A DNA stretch of 64,000 bases, from assembly GCA_946902985.2 (NCBI GenBank), contig OX336391.1, positions 73,943,947 through 74,007,946 on the forward strand. The letters are read 5' to 3'. The position numbers and the translations under genes are program-made. This document shows, one piece after another, positions 55,401-64,000 of the stretch (the stretch's first letter is position 1; each line of letters opens with the position of its first letter). Source of the stretch: Meconema thalassinum. Its lineage: Eukaryota > Arthropoda > Insecta > Orthoptera > Tettigoniidae. The notes below the pieces were generated by a model. That model was not told the origin of the DNA. It saw only the letters and a program-made list of their open reading frames with translations, and made no database searches.

Positions 55401-57750
55401 AGGAATTTAATTAATATTAATTAATTTAATAATCTACATCATTAAGTTCATTAAATGTCGCTTGATTTAGGATATATATAAAATGACTTATGTAAAATTT
55501 TTGCACACAACTTCAAAGGAGTTTTAATTGGCGTTAGACAAACGGGCTTATAGAACGCAAATGAATTAAATATTGAGTAAAAATGATGGTATAGTCAGGA
55601 TTTGAATCTGATGTTTCCATAAAATGAATTGAGTACCTGCAATGAAATTTGCATGGCCTTCAAATGATATAAGTATTTTTTACATACAAAGAGTAGATGT
55701 AGAAGCTTCAGTTGTCGATGTTAAATTTTGATGTCCATATAAAAATCCATGATTATGTTAAGGGAGGATACGACTTGGTAAATTATGCTGTTGCAATTGA
55801 ATAAAGCACACATTGCATGATTTTTCAACTAAGCCAATTGTTTATGCGATGGTGAACTCTACATATCGGTAATGTTAATAAAGTTAGGATTCATAGGAGG
55901 TGCTCCACGATCCATGCATTAGATGTCTCAACATAAATTAGATGTATGAATGTGTATGAGATAATTTTTGTGTTGATTGAGTGTGTAGACTTAGGGCCGT
56001 TTTGTGTCAGGTACACTGACACACCAAGGTAATTTAGATACCGATACATAAATTAAGGAGAGAATGTCTGGGATGAAAATGCATTGGTAATTTGTCTGAT
56101 ACATGTGAAGTTGAATGTTACAACATTCGGCTAAAAAAGTGTAGAGGGACTGCTGCCTAGAAATGTGATTTGATATTATGCGATTGAGAATTAAGTCGCA
56201 AGGTGTCAATTTAAATGAGTGGTGATGTTAATTAGGGATTTGAACAGTTTATGGAATGATATTTGCCTTGATGAAGTCATAGATATTTGCGATGAATTAC
56301 CCCGATATGTTAAGCTAGTTATAGGATGGTAATTAAGGAGATTAGACCAAAATCCATAAATTTTAGTAATCCAATTGAGTTCACCTAGAGCATATCGTTT
56401 TGGAAAATTATACCATTTAAATTATAATTGCGATCTCCAGATTTCATTTAAAAGCATAAAATAGCCGTGGTTCTGGAGATATCGGAACATTATCTCAGGG
56501 ACTCTGAATATATTTTCTTTTCAGGTTTTCCATCCCAGCGTAACAAAAATTCACTCGTGGATTATAGGATCTAATCTACATAATTTCTGCTCAATAAAGG
56601 TTGAGATAAATTATTTCAAAACCAGATTTCTAATTTATAAGATATATTATGTTTTTGGTTGTAGTATTTTAAAAATATTGTTTTGACGTATCCTTCAAGC
56701 TCCATCCCATTAACAACACGAAATATTATATCTCTTTCCTCCCAGGCAATTGATTCTTTTCTTAAACAATGTCTGCACACTCTCATGCCGTTTATTTCGG
56801 AGGACCTGTAATGTGATTAAGGCCATTGCATTCTCAATTGAAAATCGGGTACAGTAGAAACAGCCAATATGAACGATTTTGGGTATTCAATATACCATCC
56901 GTATTTCAAAGAATACGACTTCACAAGAAAAAAAGGAAAACGTAATTATTTATTGAATTCCCAACAAACTGTTCGTCACTCGGAGTGCTCGACATTACTA
57001 TGATTATTTCCTTTTATTATTGTTTACTTCTGTATTAAATATAGCTGTTTATTATAAACATAAGCATGTATTCACCAGGCCAAATTTTCGAGAAAAATCT
57101 TCCTCACAAGTACCACTTCAGGTTAGCGTACTTCCAGTCAGAATAAATATGTACGTGTATAAAACGATAAATTTTGCATTTATCGCTGGTTTATTATAAC
57201 TACTGAGAATGATCAATTGCCTTTCAATATTCAGGAGTTTACGAAGAATTTAGGTAAATACTATGTGAATTTGCCTTGAGGCCTTTATGAACAATTGTGT
57301 GTGTTCAACTCTTCTTTTCAATTATTTTCAAATCACGTGTAAATTATCAATATGACTTTTGACCACTATCGTAGAAAACATATTTCCCCAGATAACCGTT
57401 TTGAATAAGTGTATCAGCGCACATACTACATTATTATGCCTTCTGGCTACTATATAATCACACATGTGTCCTCAATGTTTTTTGGTTGGTTAAATTTGGC
57501 TCCGTATGAACTTGCAGTGTACTGTCACGAGCCAGTATGAATTGGCATCTCTCTCATCAAAGCAAGGGTTTTAAGTAATTTTTGCTGCGGGCATACTAAA
57601 CCAGTACAGATTGAGGTTATTCTGAATGAACAAGTGTTTCTCAAAAAGTTTTCATATATTTTTTCAGCATTTCTGTATGAATAATACATTTGGTCAGTGT
57701 GTATATGAAGAACTGCTTTCAGTACATTTTTGGGTACTGCGTCAATTTAG
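52409..57750. other. Long region without a recognised gene
   Basis: 5.3 kb of AT-rich sequence. Open frames are short (up to 113 codons at 54375-54716) and show no domain. 52730-52850 has a polyadenylation-like TTATTAAACTCTTTT followed by TTGGTTCATTCAGGTGACAG, which could be part of an LTR, but no partner was found. The stretch before the finger gene (57000-57750) may be its 3' UTR or downstream sequence. Confidence 0.4.
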
Positions 57751-59336
57751 TTATTGACCACTATGAACGACCATGTGCCTAGTTAAACTTCCCTGTTGGG
57801 AAAATGTTGCTCCACATTTCGTACATATATGTGGATTTGCACATGTATGAATTGATATATGAGTCTTCAAAGCCCCCTTCTTGGTAAATTTTCTCTTGCA
57901 TATTCTACATATGTGTGTTTTTTTTTTGCCCCCATGTATTAATAAGTGATATTTCAAGTTAGTACTAGAAATAAAGTCCTTTTCACATAACTCACAAGAA
58001 TACAGCTTTTTTCCACTGTGAGTATAAATATGCGTTCTCAATCTATTCTTTTGAGAAAAGGTCGCTCCGCAAGTACTACATGAATACTTTTCCAAATCAC
58101 TATGAATGTGCATGTTTCTTCAGATGTCCCGATTGGGTAAATGTCTTGCCACAAGTACCACATGGATACGGCTTTAAGCGAGTATGTATACGCATGTGTA
58201 TATTCAAGGAATGATTAGAAACAAATCTCCCTCCGCATATTACACATGAATAAGGCCTCAAACCACTATGCGAAGACAAATGAGACTTAAGATGCCCTTT
58301 TTGGTTAAACTTACTGCCGCATGTAGCACATTCGTACGGCTTCTCGCTAGTATGCATAAGAACATGTGTCACTAATTGTTAACGTTGAGTAAATTTGGCA
58401 CTGCAGATTTTGCATGAAAACGGTTTTATACCTTTATGAAGTAAACTGTGGACCTTCCACGAATAGCGTTGCCTGAACGTTCTTTTGCAGGTACCACAAG
58501 AATATGGCGTTTCACCAGTATGAGTCCTCATATGGAATTTCAGACTGGGTTTGTGTCGGAAATTCTTTCCGCATGTTGCACATGAGAATGGCCTTTGTTC
58601 AGAATGTATTACCGAATGACTTTTCATTCCATCCAACGTTTTGAACTTTCTTTCGCATACATTACATTTATACGGCTTTTCGGTGGAATGCGTTAGCATG
58701 TGACCCTTCAAATGCTGGCCTTGAGTGAAGCTTGCGTTGCAGATTGTACATGAATAAGGCTTAATGCCTTTATGAATCAAAGTGTGAAACCCAAGATAAC
58801 TCTTCTGAGTAAATGATTTCCCGCATATCTCACATGAGTAAGGTTTCTTACCACTATGGGTAACCATATGGATCTTTAAGCCTATTTGTCGAGAAAATCT
58901 GGCGCCACATGTACCACATGAATACGGCTTCCCGCTAGCATGTTTCAGAATGTGTATCTTCAATTGCCCACGTCGATTAAATTTAGTTTCGCAGACACTA
59001 CACGAATAAGGTTTCTCACCAGTATGTACTCGGTTGTGGATCAATAGGTACCCCTTGGAGGAATAATTTTTTCCGCACGTACTACAAGTATTTGGCTTTA
59101 CAACGTTGTGAGTATGGAGGTGTAAATTCAGATCATTTTCATCTATAAAGGTCTTTTCGCATGCAACACATATGCAAGGCTTCTGTACTTTATGACAAGA
59201 CACGTTTCTTCCCTTGTTTGGTTGTTTCTGGGGAGAATTTTCACTAGATGCTGTGGTAGTAGTAGCTTGTCTCTTTAGATTACTTAATGATTTATATTTG
59301 ATGACAGCAGGATCAGAATTTTCTGAACCTATCAAC
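57751..59336 (-). pseudogene. C2H2 zinc-finger gene, last exon, broken by a stop and a frameshift
   Basis: Minus-strand exon with a splice acceptor (ATTTCAG, AG at 59338-59337) just before its first base, so earlier exons lie upstream. About 17 C2H2 fingers follow a ~60-residue non-finger start. The first nine are intact to 58380. In finger 10 codon TAA (58381-58379) falls at a recognition-helix position (FTQR-stop-QLVTH) with the frame unchanged after it. Finger 13 has a net frameshift at its first zinc His (HLKKH, ~58113-58105), after which fingers 14-17 run to a natural stop (...HSGQ). Linkers are mostly HTGEKPYSC-like. The product would be a nuclear DNA-binding protein. Two clean lesions in otherwise well-kept fingers suggest a young pseudogene, a segregating null allele, or assembly error. 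Confidence 0.9.
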
Positions 59337-59352
59337 CTGAAATAATTTGGAC
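59337..59352 (-). promoter_or_regulatory. 3' splice site of the zinc-finger exon
   Basis: CCAAATTATTTCAG directly precedes the exon: a T-rich tract and AG. The reading frame is open from the first base after AG but has no ATG for the next stretch, so translation must start in an upstream exon. Confidence 0.7.
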
Positions 59353-59744
59353 AAATATATTGCAGTTGATCAAGGCAAAAAGGAACTAAAAAATTAAGCT
59401 TTCACTATGCAGGGATCTATCTTGAGGTACGATAATAGGTGCAATTTTCAGTAGTGCTGATACTAGGTAAGGTTTTGTTAACAAATACGACAAACGGAGG
59501 ATATTTTTATATGTTGTGAAGTTTCAATTGCAGTTCACCTGAAAACTGACGCATAATATATGACAAAGTATTGCGATAAACAAGAAGTTCCGTGACGAAC
59601 TAAAGAGCCTACTTTTCTTAAAATTGAAGATTTATGCCAACGATTAATCTATATGGACCTATCTAGAATAATGACGAAATTAAGTTTGTAATATCGAAAT
59701 TTCTAATTAGTTCGAAATATGGCTGGTATAATGTAGCCTAATAG
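59353..59744. other. Presumed intron of the zinc-finger gene
   Basis: No coding frame and no repeat. It is read as intron only because of the adjoining splice acceptor. Confidence 0.4.
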
Positions 59745-60660
59745 AGGACTACGGTTGGCAGCCCTGTTGACTGAATATATCCTTAGTTCCGTCTCTTTAA
59801 GGTACAGAATGCACAAACAAAATTTGTTTGAAGTCCAATGGATAGCATGGACATTACATGTAGTTAGACATTGGATCAATCACTGCGCGTAAAATCATGT
59901 TGGCAACAATGTCATGCATATGTTGGTCAGAATTAATCTGAAATTTTATGATCTCTTATTGTGCCAACTTTGGAAGAAATCCATATGTAAGTATAGGAGT
60001 TACGTGTATTTTAAAATTGGACCTATCGGCAGGCTTAGAATTATGTTGGCAGCACTGACGAATATTACTTACCTCAAATTGATCTAGAATGTCAGGTACT
60101 ATACGTGTGCGAAGTTTAGAGCTGTTGTCTTGCATACTTTCTGATATATTGATATTCGGGTAAAATTAATAGAGACAAAATTTATTAACAGTTGGTAGCC
60201 CTGGTTGCTCTTAAAATACGCATTGTCATATCTGTTATGATACACATAGCACATACGAAATTTGGTTGAAATCCAATTGGTAGTATAGAAGTTATGTGTA
60301 TTTAAAAATTGGTCTTATCAGCAGGCTTAGAATCATGTTGGTAGCACTGACGTATACTAGTTACTCCAAATTTATCTAGAATGTCATGCATTATACGTGT
60401 GCATAGTTTAAAGCCGTCGGCTTGCATACTTTCGGATATATTGGTATTTGGATAAGAAAATAGAGAAAACATTTATTAACAGTTGGCTGCCCTGGTGGCT
60501 CTTAAGAATACGCCCAGCCATATTTGTTTGTGTACACATAGTAGATACGAAATTCGATTGAAATCCAATTGATAGTGTAGAAGTTATATGCATTTAAACC
60601 TTGGTCCTATCAACAGGCTTAGAATCATTTTGGCAACACTGCTATGTATGGCCTCCTGCA
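59745..60660. repeat. ~290-bp tandem repeat, about three units
   Basis: Key words recur at ~290-bp spacing: GTTGGCAGCCCTG (59752, 60191, 60482), GGCTTAGAAT (60031, 60320, 60616), TGCATACTTTC (60133, 60423). The first unit is incomplete. Confidence 0.8.
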
Positions 60661-60666
60661 AATTAA

Positions 60667-60675
<9 letters not shown>

Positions 60676-60738
<63 letters not shown>

Positions 60739-60740
60739 CC
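60676..60740. repeat. (TA)n(TG)n microsatellite
   Basis: About 46 bp of TA followed by 18 bp of TG. Confidence 0.95.
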
Positions 60741-61085
60741 AATTTTGGTATATCTCCCATGAATACCTTCCAAGATATTCAACATGGAGGTCAAATTTCA
60801 ATTTCAATTGTTCAGCAGTAGGTAGCACTGACATCATTTCCAAATATGGGCGTGAGATGTACAGGTATTGATCTTTACTCATACCAAATTTGGTTTCGAT
60901 TGCTGCAGCCGTTTAGGTGTTGATAGAGGGGGGGGGGACACACACAGCCAGACGGACAGAAGGACAGACAGACAGACACACATTTGCCCGGAACTATCTC
61001 ATAAGTCTACTTTTTCCTCATTTTTGCAAAATGCGAAAAGTAGGCTAAAATTCTACCGTAGAGTACGACACCACGGCTTTTTATT
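60741..61085 (+). repeat. 3' end of a dispersed repeat with GACAGA tail
   Basis: Continues the style of the ~290-bp units, then gives a G run, ACAGACAGACAGACACACAT and GAAAAGTAGGCTAAAATTCT. The last phrase also occurs near 39118. The tail type is like that of the 39.5-50.6-kb family. Confidence 0.6.
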
Positions 61086-62892
61086 AAGGCCCTGTAATAT
61101 TTGATATCACTGCAAAATTTCTATTGGAGGAAGAATATAAATACATATTCCATCTATTCCTCCACTCCACAAGGACGCAAAGTCACGACAACTAGGCTAC
61201 CACTCCAATCTTAAACACATGGATAAAAATCAAGTCTGACAAAGATTTCATTTCTAGGCAAAGGCCATTTTCTATATTTCATTGATACAATGATCATGAC
61301 GTATGGAGGCGCACAAGTTAACTCGTATTTACACTGAACAAATATTAACGGAAACACGAAAATGGTATTTCGATGTTTTTTCCACCGGTATTAATAACTG
61401 CATAGATAGTGTAAGTTTGTTGGATTGCAAGTACTGTTCGAAATCATATAATACTACATCGAATGAATGGGATTAAACCGTTGTTCAGAGTTCAGTGAAC
61501 GTTGTGATTAAAAGGCACCATCTTCAAGTGTGGGACGCTGGAGGAGAGTTATATAGTGATATACCGACAGTTGGATAAGTTCGCGATTTGTACTGTGGTT
61601 TATCTTGAAGGGTTACCAACTCCTTAACATTATAGCAAACCAGACCTCTATATAGTAGGTTATTCATGACTTTAAAATTATGGTAAATTCATCACCTCCA
61701 CATAACAGTGTACCTCTGCAAACTGTTCACCATTTAACGGCGATGTATTTAACAGTGAAACGTGATGACTTATGTGTTTTCAAAATCGAATTGCGTGTAT
61801 ACTAGGTTTGCCCTCAACAATTTAAATTTTCTCTCCTAGTTGCGAAGGGAAGATTAAAAGGTCTAGAAACAAAATCATCGAGCATATTTAACGGTCGCAC
61901 ATGTGCAAAAATATTTGTCGAAATTCAGAAAAATTTATATTTTTTATATAGTTTTCTATCTTACTTGTCGATATCAAATTGTAATAGCTCTCGTACACTC
62001 CTACTCAAATATATAATGAAGTACAAAAAGAATGGTTCTAATCAGTTAAGGTCTGTTCGCGCAACAGCTGTCAAATCTAAAAATATTCTCGCGCTCGTCA
62101 TAACTCACCCCGGTCAAAGAATCCGATGCTCCACAGACCTACTATTTTCGGCACCGCATCGCGCCATACTTCTGACAGACTGCATTTGTTCCTCATGTTT
62201 GATGTGTTTCGCTCTTCTAGTTATTATTTTGTCATTTGCATGTATTCCAATGTTGGTTTTGTGTTGTGACTCTTTAGTTTAAAGGTTTGAAATCACGGTG
62301 CATTACTATGGCTGTACCTAAGAGAATCATCACAAGACAGCTGTTTGATTGTCCTATGTTTGGTGCACCTAACGTTATTTCGTCTAACAGGCTTCCTTCT
62401 GGTGACGACGTAAATCAGTGTTGTTCACAGGACAGATGCGACTAGACGCTTAAAGTTAATAATAAAAGCGTCATTCTTTCACAAGTTGTCGGTACAGTAG
62501 CTTGCAGAATATTTGGTTTGTATCAGACAGCATCAATCCAAACGGTTACAGATAAGAGAATCTGCAACTTCTATATCCGTTGTATGATTAGCCTACGAAA
62601 TCATATGCACGGGATAAAAAGAAAGATTCGTTTGAAAATTGACGAGTTTCAGCATAAATGTTAATTGCCTTTTGGCGTATATCATGAAAATGCCCCTTTG
62701 TTATTATAATGCGTAACAAAGCTCCTGATTTAGGTAAACAAGATAGAATCTAAATGGAATACCAATGGATAGTAAATAAATGTATTACATCTTAGTAAAG
62801 AAAAGTAAATTAATGTGAATAACGCAATGTACCAGTTTCGGCAAAATTCTGCCCATCTCTACTGACGATGTTAAAAGAAAAGAAACTGCTGT
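61086..62892. other. No gene recognised
   Basis: AT-rich. A 105-codon frame at 61965-62282 has hydrophobic stretches at its end but no start context or domain that I trust. Confidence 0.35.
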
Positions 62893-63125
62893 AATTATAA
62901 ATAATAATGTTATTCGTTTTACGTCCCATTTAACAACTGCGGCTTTCAGAGACGCCGGGGTGCCGGAATTTAGTCCCCAAAAGGATCTTCAAGGTGCCAA
63001 TAGATTTCACACGGCTCCCTCGCAATTGCGCACCCTCAAATGCCGACTGGCTGCGACAGGATTCAATCCTGCAAACATGGGCACAGCATGCGAGAACCTT
63101 ACCGCTGAGCCACGCAGTCAGCCAC
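62893..63125 (-). mobile_element. Full-length tRNA-derived SINE
   Basis: On the minus strand a tRNA-like head (A box TGGCTCAGCGGT, B box GGATTGAATCC) is followed by a body with GGAGCCGTGTGAAATC and TTCCGGCACCCCGGCGTC and ends GGGACGTAAAACGAATAACA plus (ATT)n. RNA polymerase III would transcribe it; it moves with LINE machinery. The same 3' end appears at 43485-43560. Confidence 0.85.
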
Positions 63126-63311
63126 TAACTTAATTAAGAGCAAAGCTTTGTTAATAATATTTGACTTGGGTTTTCTACCATTTTTAGTAAAAATAGTCAG
63201 AAACAGATCTGTAACAAATGTGGGCTTTAACTTGACGTTTAATAAAAAATGTTTTATTAAAATGACATATATCTAAATAGATGGCTTTCACGACCAGTGA
63301 ATTACAACTCA
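63126..63311. other. No feature recognised
   Basis: AT-rich spacer. Confidence 0.3.
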
Positions 63312-63530
63312 TTTTTCTAGGTTTGTGCCGTGTCTTGTGGGGAGTTTCACCTAGGACACCAAGCTGGCTCATCAGCGGGCTCTTGGTATCCCACCCGGAC
63401 CCCCACAGAAGTAAAGAATTGCGCACTACCTCCCATTTTATGAATTGAACATGCGCCACTTCACAGCAAGGACTAAGAGCTCAAGCAGCCATAACCTTCC
63501 TATGAAGGCTTCCAAAAAGATGTATAAAAG
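63312..63530 (+). repeat. Dispersed repeat with hairpin, copy 3
   Basis: First 97 bp match 51510-51608 closely, with the hairpin GGACACCAAG / CTTGGTATCC and the same loop. The last part (GAAGGCTTCCAAAAAGAT) matches the end of 20036-20245, so the full family is ~210 bp. Confidence 0.75.
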
Positions 63531-63644
63531 CACAAACCACAAAACTCCATGAGCTCAAATAGTAAAGTTGTTTATCATAGTGAAGAATCTAAAATGAGAC
63601 GTGTCTGGTCTTTCTAAGACAACCTCGATATTTAGTCAATTTTA

Positions 63645-63920
63645 GCCGACCCGAGTGCACTTATCACAATCGGAAATTAAGAGATCGTTGATTTGCTCGC
63701 TGTGCCGTATTGTGTGCAAGCACGAAGTAGGTCGTTGTCATAATGAGCAATATTATTGCACTATATTTACTTGTTGATGCTATTTTCTGATCAGAAATTT
63801 TGTTGAAGGTGTGAAGGAGCTGCGTACGAGAGCCTGTTGCATGTGTTATTTCAATTCGGAAATTTCGTTTATGTAACTGATTATGTGAGGTGCCTATTTT
63901 AATCATCGTATGCATTGTGA
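63645..63920 (+). repeat. Dispersed repeat, copy 2
   Basis: Matches 18260-18540 in order and orientation, ending near ATCATCGTATGCATTGTG. Confidence 0.75.
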
Positions 63921-63924
63921 AATG

Positions 63925-64000
63925 CCAGTGAAATATTTCGCACAGCCGCCATGTTGGATTGGTGAGATGTAATAAAACTTGAAGGGCACGGTCAGGGTCG
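63925..64000 (-). mobile_element. Partial copy of the 41.4-kb insertion element
   Basis: The last ~75 bases are the reverse complement of about 41510-41590, including CCAACATGGCGGCTGTGCG and GAAATATTTCACT. The rest lies beyond the window. Confidence 0.85.

Overview
The window looks like repeat-rich genomic DNA from a large-genome arthropod, most likely an insect. The clues are CCTAA/TTAGG-type pentamer runs (the insect telomere word), Tc1, pogo, RTE-like, Penelope and Ty3/Gypsy elements with arthropod-type proteins, several tRNA-derived SINE pieces, and only two non-transposon protein genes. The exact order is inference; the repeat mix would suit an orthopteran-like or similar polyneopteran genome. 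There are no bacterial operons, phage genes or CRISPR arrays.

Layout. 1-1060: a long foldback (arms near 1-458 and 513-1060) built of TTAGG-like subunits. 1690-2400: a 15-bp minisatellite. 2464-3132: a FLYWCH-type zinc-finger ORF with acidic runs, then a tRNA-Leu(UAA)-like gene on the minus strand (3357-3439). 3.7-7.4 kb: LINE and SINE scraps, a ~120-bp tandem repeat, and two decayed C2H2 finger fragments around a second piece of the foldback family. 7547-17922: a nearly complete Ty3/Gypsy retrotransposon (830-bp aligned LTRs with eight visible differences; intact gag and pol ORFs; long coiled-coil Gag without a zinc knuckle). 18-25 kb: a pogo/Tigger remnant, an intact Tc1 element, and a 5'-truncated LINE.

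25.2-32.4 kb: repeat elements joined head to tail, filled with ~165-bp subunits and broken by a TA-flanked foldback transposon and by a 2.1-kb insertion with TG...CA ends and a 5-bp duplication. 32.8-34.2 kb: a second Tc1 copy of identical length, opposite orientation, killed by one stop codon. 34.57-38.66 kb: a Penelope-like element (RT plus GIY-YIG) with direct and inverted terminal repeats that carry two complete hammerhead-ribozyme motifs. 39.49-50.62 kb: a three-copy head-to-tail array of a ~2.5-kb repeat. Copy 1 carries a 1.48-kb insertion; copy 2 carries a 5'-truncated RTE retrotransposon with a 12-bp target duplication and a SINE tail.

50.6-57.7 kb is mostly unrecognised. 57751-59336 (minus) is the last exon of a ~17-finger C2H2 gene interrupted by one in-frame stop and one frameshift. 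59.7-64 kb holds ~290-bp tandem repeats, a full tRNA-derived SINE and further dispersed repeats. The story is mostly layered transposition: insertion order can be read from nested target duplications, and the Tc1, Gypsy and RTE elements look recent while the Penelope element, the older LINE and the pogo element are decayed.
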